Assembly: GCF_036226745.1 (NCBI RefSeq)
Contig: NZ_CP109013.1
Span: forward strand, 7,874,001 to 7,938,000
DNA from: Streptomyces sp. NBC_00683
GTDB taxonomy: Bacteria > Actinomycetota > Actinomycetes > Streptomycetales > Streptomycetaceae
Reading direction: 5' to 3'
Length of the DNA: 64,000 nucleotides
In this document: positions 8,617 to 16,906 of the stretch, piece by piece
Layout: each line of letters begins with the position of its first letter
Position numbering within the stretch: the first letter of the stretch is position 1
Notes under the pieces: generated by a model
Told to the model about the DNA's origin: nothing
What the model saw: the letters and a program-made list of their open reading frames with translations, nothing else
Databases searched by the model: none
Position numbers and translations under genes: made by a program

Positions 8617-10176
8617 TCAGCGGCCGACGGCGCAGGCGTCCCCGTTGAGGGTGAACCGTGGCGGCGACGACGCATCACCGGTGTGCGTGGCGAGGTACCC
8701 GAGGGTGATGTTCGCGCCGGGAGCGATCGTGGCGTTGTGCGAGGCGTTGGTGGCCGTGACAGTGTTACCTCCCTGGGTGAGGTCCGTGTTCCAGTCGGAG
8801 GTGACGGTCTGCCCGAGGGCCAGCGGGAACTCGAGCTTCCAGCCGTTCACCGGGGTGCTGCCGGTGTTGGTGACGGTGAGATCGACCGTCGTGCCGGTGC
8901 CCCAGGTCTGCACGGTGAGGTCCACTCGGCAGGCGGGTTCCTCCCGTGCGAAGGACACACGGTGCAAGCCGCCGGGCAGGTCGTTGACCACGTAGAACTC
9001 GCCGTCGACGGTGGTCCCGATGGACGTCACCTGGGTGGGCATCTCCCCGATCTCGGCCTGCTCGTAGCCGCCTTCGCCGTCGGGGCGCAGCGCCCAGACC
9101 GTGGACGAGCAGTAGTCGGTGGCGATGTACGTGCCGCCGACGAGGTCGGCGTACTTCTGGCCCCTGTAGACGTGACCGCCGATGACCGAGCAGCCGCCTG
9201 TGTAGGGGGAGTAGGTGAAAACCGGCTCGGTGTACTTCTCGCCGGGCACGCAGTCGCCGCCGTCGAACTTCTCCAGGCCCTCGTAACAGGACCAGCCGAG
9301 GTTCAGCCCTCCCTCTCCGGGCGTGAGGTGGTCGACCTCCTCCCACCGGCCCTGGCCGACGTCGCCGATCCACATCGAGCCGTCGGCGCGGTCGAATGAG
9401 AACCGCCACGGGTTGCGCAGACCGTACAGCCAGATCTCCCCGCGGGCGCCGGGGGTGCCCACGAAGGGGTTGTCGCCCGGAATGCAGTAAGGGAGCAGGC
9501 CGCAGCCACGGCTCACGTCGATGCGCATGACCTTGCCCAGCAAGGTGTCCAGTCGCTGCCCGGAGCGGAAGGGGTCCGCGGAGCCGCCGCCGTCACCGAT
9601 GCTCCAGTACAGGTGGCCGTCGGGGCCGAACGCGAGCTGGCCGCCGTTGTGGTTGCTGTACTCGGCGTGCGGCTGGGAGAGCAGGACCTCCAGGCGGGAC
9701 TCGTCGAGCTGGTAGCGGGCGAGAGTGACCGCGCCGTCGGGCAGTGCCGTGTACGCCACGTACAGGTAGTGGCTGTCAGCGAAGTCGGGCGGGACGGCGA
9801 TGCCGAGCAGACCGCGCTCGTTGCCCGATTCGTCCACGGCCGACTTGATGTCGAGGAGCGGGGCCGGGGCCAGGCCGGTATCAGGGTGGTACACGCGTAC
9901 GGTGCCGGACTTCTCGGTGATGAACAACCGGTCCGTGCCGTCGTCGGGGGCGGCAAGGGCGGTGGGCCGTCTCAGCCCGGAGGCGACCTGGGTCGTGGTC
10001 GCGTGGAGCGACGGCAGGGGGATCGACGAGGGGTCAGCCTCCGCGCCGGTCGGCCCTGTGTCCGCCGTCGCGTTCCGGGCCGCCGCGAAGGACTGGGTCG
10101 CGGCGGCGGGCAACGGAGCAAGGGTGGTCAGCAGAAGGGCCAGCAGGAGCTGCCCGGTCCAGCGGCGTCTTAACAT
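8617..10176 (-). CDS. Secreted PQQ-type sugar dehydrogenase with C-terminal CBM2
   Basis: This 519-residue exported protein starts at the ATG at 10176, which has GGAG seven bases upstream and opens a signal peptide (MLRRRWTGQLLLALLLTTLAPLPAAA). The body is a glucose/sorbosone dehydrogenase beta-propeller (EKSGTVRVYHPDTG, YSNHNGGQLAFGPDGHLYWSIGDGG, GARGEIWLYGLRNPWRFSFDR). The last 100 residues form a family 2 cellulose-binding module (CRVDLTVQTWGTGTTVDLTV to FTLNGDAC) with terminal Cys residues. Known relatives oxidise aldose sugars at C1 using PQQ; attachment to cellulose would place the activity on plant cell wall. A CebR-type operator lies about 250 bases upstream, consistent with cellobiose induction. 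The exact substrate and electron acceptor are inference. Confidence 0.85.
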   Translation of the reverse strand: MLRRRWTGQLLLALLLTTLAPLPAAATQSFAAARNATADTGPTGAEADPSSIPLPSLHATTTQVASGLRRPTALAAPDDGTDRLFITEKSGTVRVYHPDTGLAPAPLLDIKSAVDESGNERGLLGIAVPPDFADSHYLYVAYTALPDGAVTLARYQLDESRLEVLLSQPHAEYSNHNGGQLAFGPDGHLYWSIGDGGGSADPFRSGQRLDTLLGKVMRIDVSRGCGLLPYCIPGDNPFVGTPGARGEIWLYGLRNPWRFSFDRADGSMWIGDVGQGRWEEVDHLTPGEGGLNLGWSCYEGLEKFDGGDCVPGEKYTEPVFTYSPYTGGCSVIGGHVYRGQKYADLVGGTYIATDYCSSTVWALRPDGEGGYEQAEIGEMPTQVTSIGTTVDGEFYVVNDLPGGLHRVSFAREEPACRVDLTVQTWGTGTTVDLTVTNTGSTPVNGWKLEFPLALGQTVTSDWNTDLTQGGNTVTATNASHNATIAPGANITLGYLATHTGDASSPPRFTLNGDACAVGR

Positions 10177-10352
10177 GTCGGCTCCAGAGTCGAGGACGCT
10201 TGCACGGCGGTGGCATGCGCACACAAGTGGTTCGCACCCGGTGCCGCGCCTGCCGGCACATCGGGTCCTGCGGTGTCATGGCCGGTTGCGGGAAGTCGCT
10301 GCCCCCGGAGGTGTCGACCGGGGCGCCCAAAATGCCATGCGCATGACAATCC

Positions 10353-10376
10353 ATGGTCGTCTTCATGGTCGTCTTC
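10353..10376. repeat. Two exact tandem copies of a 12-base unit
   Basis: ATGGTCGTCTTC occurs twice in a row in the leader of the sugar dehydrogenase gene. Read on the minus strand it gives two successive GACCAT units preceded by GAAAGAAG, which could look like a ribosome site plus start. Its role is unknown. Confidence 0.5.
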
Positions 10377-10421
10377 TTTCCGGTGGGGGATACAGGGTTC
10401 CCGGCGAGGGCGTTCGGCGCG

Positions 10422-10435
10422 TGGGAGCGCTCCCG
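10422..10435. promoter_or_regulatory. CebR-type operator
   Basis: TGGGAGCGCTCCCG matches the known CebR box TGGGAGCGCTCCCA at 13 of 14 positions and is palindromic. CebR is the LacI-family cellobiose-responsive repressor of streptomycetes. The site lies in the 491-base gap upstream of the CBM2 sugar dehydrogenase and also before the divergent regulator gene. The rest of the gap shows only the tandem 12-base repeat and no convincing gene. Confidence 0.7.
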
Positions 10436-10667
10436 CGACCCCAGACTGCGCGCGGAGAGGCGGCGCGGGCAACATTCGATTGCGCCACTTCCGCGCCGTG
10501 TGGCTCAAACGATGCGGTCGCCGAACGAGGCCCGGCCGGAGGCGTCCTGCCCGTAACGGGCAGCCCGTAGCGCCAGCAGGGCCGAGGGATAGGCTTCGGC
10601 GGGGAAGATCCGCTCGGCGCGTACGAGGTGTGCCGGGCCGGACACGGGGCCGCGCGAGGGGGGCCGG

Positions 10668-11690
10668 ATGCTGGAGGCGCTCGGGCTGGGCCCGGCCGAG
10701 GAGGCCGTCTACACGGCGCTGATGGCCCGTCAGCCGGCGTCCGCGCAGGACCTCGCCCGGCGGACCGGACTCGAGCACGCGGACAGTGTCCGGATCCTGG
10801 CCGATCTGGCGGCGCGCGGCCTGGCGGCCGTGGAGCCCGAAGGCGGGGCACCGGGACGGGCCGGCGGGGAGACGGGACGCCCGCCCGCGCGCTACCGGCT
10901 CACACCGCCCTCGGTGGCCCTGGCCCCGCTCCTCGTCGAGCAGCGCAACGCACTGCACAAGGCCGAGGCCGCGTTCTCGATGCTGACCGAGCAGTACCGC
11001 AGTACCGCCGCACACACCGCGGGCGGTGTGGTGGAGGTGGTCGTCGGAGTGGAGCAGGTCGCTCACCGGTTTCACCAACTGCAGTCCGGCGCCCAGCGCG
11101 AGCTGCTCGTCTTCCTCGTCGGCGCGCCCATCGCAGTGCCCCGCGAGGACACCGACTCGTCGGAGAGTTCCGCGATCGAGCGTGGAGTCGACTTCCGGAT
11201 CGTGGCCGACAAGGGCTATCTCGACGGCCACGATGTCGTCCAGGACGTGCGGGCCGCCGTCATGGCGGGTGTCGGGCTCCGCGTGGTCGACTCGCTGCCG
11301 CTGAAGATGGTCGTGGCGGACCGGGAGCGCGCGATGGTGCCACTGGACATATCGGACTCCGGAGGTGAGCCGAGCGCGATCGTGGTGCACCGAAGTGGCC
11401 TGCTGGCGGCCCTGGTCCATCTCTTCGAGAGGGAATGGGACCAGGCCCGGCCGATGTACACCACGGCCTCGGGCGTGCGCGAGGGGACGGCAGCCGATCA
11501 GCAGCCGACCGGAGAGGAACGGGAGGTCCTGGCCCTGTTGCTGGCGGGGGTCTCCGACCGGCGGGTGGCATCCCAGCTCGGCCTCTCCATACGCACGGTG
11601 GAGCGGCGGATCCGGCGCCTGATGGACCTTGCCGGAGCGGAGTCACGCCTGCAGCTGGGATGGCACGCCGCGCGGTCGGGCTGGCTCTGA
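10668..11690 (+). CDS. TrmB-like N-terminal / LuxR C-terminal hybrid transcription regulator
   Basis: The 340-residue protein opens with a TrmB-like winged helix (LGLGPAEEAVYTALMARQPASAQDLARRTGLEH), has a central region like the TrmB/phospholipase-D-like effector domain, and ends with a LuxR-type helix-turn-helix (TGEEREVLALLLAGVSDRRVASQLGLSIRTVERRIRRLMD). Similar hybrids in streptomycetes often stand next to genes for secreted proteases. Here the next gene encodes a large subtilase, a plausible target. The ATG has a GAGGGG ribosome site, and a 20-base palindrome right after the stop suggests the regulator is transcribed alone. The inducer is unknown. Confidence 0.8.
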   Translation: MLEALGLGPAEEAVYTALMARQPASAQDLARRTGLEHADSVRILADLAARGLAAVEPEGGAPGRAGGETGRPPARYRLTPPSVALAPLLVEQRNALHKAEAAFSMLTEQYRSTAAHTAGGVVEVVVGVEQVAHRFHQLQSGAQRELLVFLVGAPIAVPREDTDSSESSAIERGVDFRIVADKGYLDGHDVVQDVRAAVMAGVGLRVVDSLPLKMVVADRERAMVPLDISDSGGEPSAIVVHRSGLLAALVHLFEREWDQARPMYTTASGVREGTAADQQPTGEEREVLALLLAGVSDRRVASQLGLSIRTVERRIRRLMDLAGAESRLQLGWHAARSGWL

Positions 11691-11695
11691 CCTTC

Positions 11696-11715
11696 CTTCG
11701 GCTCCGGAGCCGAAG
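11696..11715. terminator. Palindromic terminator after the hybrid regulator
   Basis: Perfect 20-base palindrome CTTCGGCTCCGGAGCCGAAG six bases beyond the regulator stop; probably an intrinsic terminator. Confidence 0.55.
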
Positions 11716-11923
11716 CCCCTCCCCATCGTCCGGACCGGTAGGAATCGGCGTCACGGAGTGAGTCCGAGCCACCCCGGGACCTGCTGGAACCGATGGGTGT
11801 GCCCGAGTGACGGAACACCGCCAAGTGGGATATCCGCCACGTTCCGGTGCCCCTGAGTGATCCACGTGTCTGCCAGGATTCAGCCGCTACCTGGCATGTT
11901 CACGGCTTCAACGAGGGAGACTC

Positions 11924-14900
11924 ATGCATCCCATATCGCGCATGGCCTTGGGCGCGGCGACCGCCGCCGTCCTGGCAGTCACCGCGGTCACGCCTTCGGG
12001 GGCGGCGGATATGTCGTCCGAAGGCGCCTCGGGGAAGAGACCCGTCATCGGCAGCGAGGCACCGGCGACCGGCGGCAAGCAGACCACCGTCACGCTCGTC
12101 ACCGGCGACAAGGTGCTCGTGGCCACGGACCCGTCGGGCCGCAGTTCGGCTGCGGTGCTGCCCCGCGAGGACGGCACGCAGCCGCTCGTGCAGACCCGTC
12201 AGATGGGCAAGGACCTCTACGTCTACCCGGAGCACGCTTCCCGGGCGATCGCCGAAGGCAAGGTCGACGAGCAGCTGTTCAACGTCACCGGGCTCATCCG
12301 CCAGGGATACGACGACGCGGATTCCGACACGCTCCCGCTGATCGCCACCTACGAGAAGGGCGCGGACGTTGCCGCCAGTGCGCTCGCCGCCCCCCGCGGG
12401 GCCGAGCGGGGGCTGAGCCTCCCCGCGGTCAACGGCGTCGCCCTCAAGGCCCGCAAGGACACCGTCACCACCTTCTGGCAGGACGTCACCGACGCCCGCT
12501 CACGATCCACCTCCACGCTGAAGAAGCTGTGGCTGGACGGCAAGGTCGAGGCCACGCTCGACCGGTCCACCAAGCAGGTGCACGCCCCGGAGGCCTGGGC
12601 GGCCGGCTACGACGGCAAGGGCACCAAGGTCGCCGTACTGGACACGGGTGCGGACGCCGAGCACCCGGACCTGAAGGACCGGATCGCCGCGTCCGAGAAC
12701 TTCACGGACTCCAGCAGCACCGACGACCGGCAGGGCCACGGAACCCACACCGCCTCCACGGTCGGCGGCTCCGGAGCGGCCGGTGACGGCAGCAGGAAGG
12801 GCGTTGCCCCCGGGACGTCCCTGCTCATCGGCAAGGTCCTCAACGACTGGGGTTCCGGAGCGAGTTCCTGGATCATCGCGGGTATGCAGTGGGCCGTCGA
12901 CCAGAAGGCCGACGTCGTGTCCATGAGCCTCGGCAACCCGGTGATCGGCGACTGCTCCGATCCACTGGCCGAGGCCGCGAAGCAACTGTCGCAGAGCACC
13001 CACACCCTGTTCGTCGTCGCCGCCGGCAACGCCGGATCGGCCGTCGAGACCGTCTCCTCGCCCGGCTGCGCGCCCGGCGTGCTGACCGTCGGCGCTGTCG
13101 ACCGCGACGACACCACCGCGTGGTTCTCCAGCCGCGGTCCGGTGGCCGTCACCCACACCCTCAAGCCCGAGATCGCCGCTCCCGGCGTCGCCATCTCGGC
13201 AGCGGCGGCCGGTGGCCGCGGCGTCTACGCCTACCGGGAGATGTCGGGCACCTCCATGGCGACCCCGCACGTCGCGGGCGCAGCGGCCATCGTCCGTCAG
13301 GCCCACCCGGACTGGACCGCGCAGCAGATCAAGTCCTCCCTGGTCTCGTCCGCCCGCACCGGCGGAAAGGTCGCCGGAGCCGACCAGACCGGGGCGGGCG
13401 TGCTCGACGTGTCCGCAGCCGTGCAGCAGAAGGTGCTCTCCGCGCCCGCTGTCCAGGGCGGTGACTACAACTGGCCGCAGGACACCTCGGACCGCACCAC
13501 CGTGCAGGTGCCCTTCACCAACACCGGCGCCGACGACCTCGACCTGCGTCTCAAGGTCAGCGGTGTGCACGGCAACGACGGCAGCGACGTCAACTCCGAT
13601 GTCATCAGGCTGGAGCAGGGCAAGGTGACCGTTCCCGCGGGGGCGACGGTCCAGGTGCCGGTCCGGATCGACCCCGCGGCCCGCCTCAAGGCGGCCCAGT
13701 ACGGTGCCGTGACGGGCAGGATCATGGCCTCCGGCGGCACGACGCACGTCTCCGTGCCCGTCACTCTCCATGTCCAGCCGGAAACGGTCGTCCTCCGGGT
13801 CAAGGTCATCGACCGCAACGGCAAGCCCGCGGCCGGCTCCTCCTCGCTGGACCTGGTCAGCCTCGACACCGACACGGGCGAGCGCCGCGTCAACGCGGGA
13901 GAGGCCGAGCAGAGGTTCAGCGTGCGCCCGGGCGACTACTCCCTCTCCGCGTTCGCGGCCACCTACGGCGCGGACAACGTGGCGGAGTCCATCGGCTACC
14001 TCGGGCGACCGCAGCTTCGGGTCACCCGGGACACCACCGTCGTTCTGGACGCTCGCAAGGCCAACCGGCTGAGCGTGCGCACCGACCGCCCCTCGACGGT
14101 GAGCAACACCACGTTCAGCTACGGCCGCACGTGGGACGACACCTGGCAGCTGAGCGGGTCGCTCATGGCCGGCAGCATCGTGCAGAAGTTCTACGCCTCT
14201 GTTGACGGGCGCGCCGAGAAGGGCTTCTTCGAGTTCCGGCCGACCTGGCGGGCGACAGGTTCCCAGGGCGGTTCCTCCTACGTCTACAACCTCTCGTTCC
14301 CGACCCAGGGTCCGCTGCGGTCCGACCGGACCTACCAGCTGCGGGACCACAGGCTGGCCCAGGTCACGGAGAAGTGGAACGCCCTCGGCAAGGAGGCCGA
14401 CTACATCGACTCCCTGTTCCTCCTCCCGTCCTGGAACCGCAACACCGCCATTCCGGTCAGCCCGTTCGGCACGGTCCATGTGCCGGGTACCCGTACCGCC
14501 TACTACACGACCGGCGACGACGCCTGGCTGCACGGCGCGATGACCAGCTTCCCGTTCGCCGCGTTCATGGGCGACAAGGACCGCACCTACCGGCCCGGAG
14601 ACCGGCGTTCGGAGGAGTGGTACGGGGGGCTCCTGCGGCCGGCCGCGGCGCGCGACACCGCGGGAGAGCCGGCACTCGCTGCCGAGCGGCAGGGCGAGCT
14701 CATCGGCTTCCAGAGCGCGCTCTGGCTCGACGCCTCCGGTGACCACTGGTCCTACGGCGGATCGTTCGGCGACCTCGGCAACCTGGTGCTGAAGCGCAAC
14801 GGTGAGCAGATCGCCACCAGCACCTATCCCTACGACGCGTTCAGGGTGCCGGCCGAGGACTCCGCGTACGAGCTCACCCAGAATCTGGAGAAGATTCCCA

Positions 14901-15313
14901 CCTCGGACCGGAACTGGCTGCGCTCCACCGCGGTCTCCACCACCTGGAGCTTCCGCTCCCACCTGGAGCCGGACGTCTACTCCCGCGGCCTGCCGATCCT
15001 CTTCCCGGCGTACGACCTGCCGGTGGACGGCACGAACACCCTGCCCGCGGACAGCGGCATCAAGGTCGGACTGTCGGCCGAGGGGCACGCCGGATACACC
15101 CCGGGCACGATCGAGGCGGCCTCCCTGTCCTACTCCTACGACGGCGGCGCCACCTGGACGAAGGCGCCGACCGCGCAGCGGAACGGCACGTGGTCGGCGG
15201 TCCTCGACCACACCGGTGCCGCAGGCAAGCAGGTCATGCTGTGGGTCGGTCTCACCGACTCCCACGGCAACGCGGTCACGCAGACCGTCACCCGCGCCTA
15301 CGACGTGCGGTAA
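11924..15313 (+). CDS. Large secreted S8 family serine protease (subtilase)
   Basis: This 1129-residue exported protease starts at an ATG with GAGGGAG upstream. A signal peptide (about residues 1-28) and a propeptide to about residue 200 precede the catalytic domain. The triad is complete: Asp240 in VAVLDTGADAEHPDL, His272 in GHGTHTAST and Ser444 in GTSMATPHVAGA, with the oxyanion Asn in AAGNAG. About 600 further residues form beta-rich C-terminal domains, no membrane anchor is seen, and the length is typical of streptomycete 1100-residue subtilases. It probably degrades proteins outside the cell. A strong hairpin follows. The hybrid regulator just upstream is a likely controller. Confidence 0.9.
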   Translation: MHPISRMALGAATAAVLAVTAVTPSGAADMSSEGASGKRPVIGSEAPATGGKQTTVTLVTGDKVLVATDPSGRSSAAVLPREDGTQPLVQTRQMGKDLYVYPEHASRAIAEGKVDEQLFNVTGLIRQGYDDADSDTLPLIATYEKGADVAASALAAPRGAERGLSLPAVNGVALKARKDTVTTFWQDVTDARSRSTSTLKKLWLDGKVEATLDRSTKQVHAPEAWAAGYDGKGTKVAVLDTGADAEHPDLKDRIAASENFTDSSSTDDRQGHGTHTASTVGGSGAAGDGSRKGVAPGTSLLIGKVLNDWGSGASSWIIAGMQWAVDQKADVVSMSLGNPVIGDCSDPLAEAAKQLSQSTHTLFVVAAGNAGSAVETVSSPGCAPGVLTVGAVDRDDTTAWFSSRGPVAVTHTLKPEIAAPGVAISAAAAGGRGVYAYREMSGTSMATPHVAGAAAIVRQAHPDWTAQQIKSSLVSSARTGGKVAGADQTGAGVLDVSAAVQQKVLSAPAVQGGDYNWPQDTSDRTTVQVPFTNTGADDLDLRLKVSGVHGNDGSDVNSDVIRLEQGKVTVPAGATVQVPVRIDPAARLKAAQYGAVTGRIMASGGTTHVSVPVTLHVQPETVVLRVKVIDRNGKPAAGSSSLDLVSLDTDTGERRVNAGEAEQRFSVRPGDYSLSAFAATYGADNVAESIGYLGRPQLRVTRDTTVVLDARKANRLSVRTDRPSTVSNTTFSYGRTWDDTWQLSGSLMAGSIVQKFYASVDGRAEKGFFEFRPTWRATGSQGGSSYVYNLSFPTQGPLRSDRTYQLRDHRLAQVTEKWNALGKEADYIDSLFLLPSWNRNTAIPVSPFGTVHVPGTRTAYYTTGDDAWLHGAMTSFPFAAFMGDKDRTYRPGDRRSEEWYGGLLRPAAARDTAGEPALAAERQGELIGFQSALWLDASGDHWSYGGSFGDLGNLVLKRNGEQIATSTYPYDAFRVPAEDSAYELTQNLEKIPTSDRNWLRSTAVSTTWSFRSHLEPDVYSRGLPILFPAYDLPVDGTNTLPADSGIKVGLSAEGHAGYTPGTIEAASLSYSYDGGATWTKAPTAQRNGTWSAVLDHTGAAGKQVMLWVGLTDSHGNAVTQTVTRAYDVR

Positions 15314-15321
15314 CCACGGTC

Positions 15322-15360
15322 CGGCCGGGCGGTCCCCCGCAACGGGGGAACGCCCGGCCG
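15322..15360 (+). terminator. Terminator of the subtilase gene
   Basis: A 10-bp GC stem (15322-15331 with 15351-15360), continued by a five-pair C/G stem and a small loop, starts ten bases after the stop codon. Confidence 0.7.
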
Positions 15361-15577
15361 CCGCCCTGCTGTACGGCAAGGGCCCGGGGCCTCGTCGCCC
15401 TTGCCCGGATGGTCGTGTGCACCGCCTCCGTCATGGCCATTGCCGACGGCAGCACACCTCGCTATGTTAATTGATAATCACATTGCTCAGCATGATCTGA
15501 AACATGGTCGTGACGCAACTGGCAATGGAGAAAGGACATGTAGCGCCATCTGGTCGAGCAGGGAAGTGGGTAAGTTA
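15361..15577. promoter_or_regulatory. AT-richer leader before the Lcp-like gene
   Basis: The stretch around 15462-15515 (GTTAATTGATAATCACATTG and beyond) is far richer in A and T than the rest of the window and contains -10-like hexamers such as GATAAT. It probably holds the promoter of the oxygenase gene and perhaps an operator for the neighbouring TetR regulator. No clear palindrome was found. Confidence 0.4.
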
Positions 15578-16780
15578 ATGCACAATCCCGACAGGCGACG
15601 ATTCCTGTCCCTCGGTGTCGCACTCGGTCTCGTGGGCGTGGCCGCCCCCGCCAAGGCATGGGCGTCGGCGGACTCGGTGGCCGGAACCGGCACGGGCGCG
15701 GACCCGGAGTACGTCTGGGACAGTGCGGTGGATCCTCTGATGGTTTCGCTGCTCACGAATGGCCAGGTTCCGTCGGTCAACACCGCGATGGCGGGGTGGG
15801 TGGACAACGGTGACGCGCTGCCCGGCGGCCTGCCGGCCGAGCTCAGGGCGCATCTCGAGGCGGCCAACAAGCTGCCGTCCTGGGCCGACCCCGTCAAGCT
15901 GGCCCGCGCCGCCGACTTCAACCGGCGCAAGGACACCTACCTGTTCATGCTCTACGGCCTCGGCAGCGGGATCATGAGTACCGTGATCCCGCGGGAGGCC
16001 AGAAGCGTCTACTGGTCCGTCGGCGGCGCCGACATGAAGGACCGCGCGGCCAAGACGTTCACGTTCGGCTACGACCTGGCCCAGCTTGACGCCTTCAAGC
16101 CGACGGGGCAGTTCGTCGTCACCGCCAACAAGACGCGACTGGTGCACGGCGCGGTACGTCACCTGCTGCCGCAGTCGCCGCACTGGAAGGCGGGCGCCGA
16201 CCAGGCCATCCCGATCAGTGCCGCCGACATCCTGGTCACCTTCCACAGCCTGGGAACCTTCGTGCACCGGAAGATGCTCGACTGGAGGATCCCGATGTCG
16301 GCCGCGGACCAGGAGGCGTTCCTGCACTCGTGGCAGGTCGCCATTCACCTGCTCGGCGTGCCGGACGAGTTCATTCCGAAGACCTGGGCGGCCGCGGAGG
16401 CCCAGTCGGCGCAGGTGCTCACCCCGATCCTGGCCCCGACGCCCGAGGGCCTCGACCTGGCCGAGGTGCTGCTCGGTCTGACCGCGGAGATCGATCTCGG
16501 TGTCACGCGCGGGTTCCTGAACGAGTTCGTGCGCTACGCCCTCAGCAACGAGGTCGGCGACTGGCTGGGGCTGCCGCGCGACTACGCGGCGGCGGCTCTG
16601 ATCCGCACGGTGTGGCCGGCCTTCATCCTCTTCCGGGAGGGGCTGTCGCCCGTCGCGCCCGGCGCCTTCTACATGTTCGACCAGTTCCTTCGCGGCGTAG
16701 CCATGCTGTTCCTCAACAAGGGCAGCTCCGGGACCACCACCCCGATCACGATCCCGACCGGGAACAGGCCGGCCGGCTGA
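15578..16780 (+). CDS. lcp: Latex-clearing-protein-like (Lcp/MpaB, DUF2236) oxygenase, Tat-exported
   Basis: This 400-residue protein, close to the roughly 407 residues of Lcp from Streptomyces sp. K30, starts at the ATG at 15578 and opens with a twin-arginine signal (DRRRFLSLGVALGLVG). Family blocks visible include LVHGAVRHLLPQSPHW, the heme-ligand region VTFHSLGTFVHRKM (His223) and LTPILAPTPEGLDLAEVLLG. Lcp is a secreted b-type heme dioxygenase that cleaves poly(cis-1,4-isoprene). Lys185-Thr186 match the conserved Lys167-Thr168 of Lcp-K30, but the residue three before the Lys is Thr182 where the family has an essential Arg164. It may therefore use another substrate or work differently. The convergent TetR gene recalls lcpR next to lcp elsewhere. 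Confidence 0.75.
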   Translation: MHNPDRRRFLSLGVALGLVGVAAPAKAWASADSVAGTGTGADPEYVWDSAVDPLMVSLLTNGQVPSVNTAMAGWVDNGDALPGGLPAELRAHLEAANKLPSWADPVKLARAADFNRRKDTYLFMLYGLGSGIMSTVIPREARSVYWSVGGADMKDRAAKTFTFGYDLAQLDAFKPTGQFVVTANKTRLVHGAVRHLLPQSPHWKAGADQAIPISAADILVTFHSLGTFVHRKMLDWRIPMSAADQEAFLHSWQVAIHLLGVPDEFIPKTWAAAEAQSAQVLTPILAPTPEGLDLAEVLLGLTAEIDLGVTRGFLNEFVRYALSNEVGDWLGLPRDYAAAALIRTVWPAFILFREGLSPVAPGAFYMFDQFLRGVAMLFLNKGSSGTTTPITIPTGNRPAG

Positions 16781-16800
16781 GCCGCCGGCCCGAACCCACA

Positions 16801-16840
16801 GGTGCCCGCCCCGCGGCCGTCGCGCCGAGGGGCGGGCACC
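16801..16840. terminator. Bidirectional terminator
   Basis: Perfect 12-bp arms GGTGCCCGCCCC (16801-16812) and their complement (16829-16840) lie between the convergent oxygenase and TetR genes. Confidence 0.65.
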
Positions 16841-16906
16841 CGGGCGACCTCGGCAGAGCCGACTGACGGCGCGGCGCCCCGTCGCGTACCTGGTCGCGAT
16901 GCAGGT

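Noticed and set aside
10034..10366. 110-codon minus-strand frame in the leader of the sugar dehydrogenase
   Set aside because: It has a weak GAAAGAAG site, but most of it overlaps the dehydrogenase signal-peptide region in another frame and has no domain.
12500..15379. 959-codon open frame antisense to the subtilase
   Set aside because: A third-position GC shadow: no ribosome site and no recognisable domain, while the sense frame encodes a complete protease.
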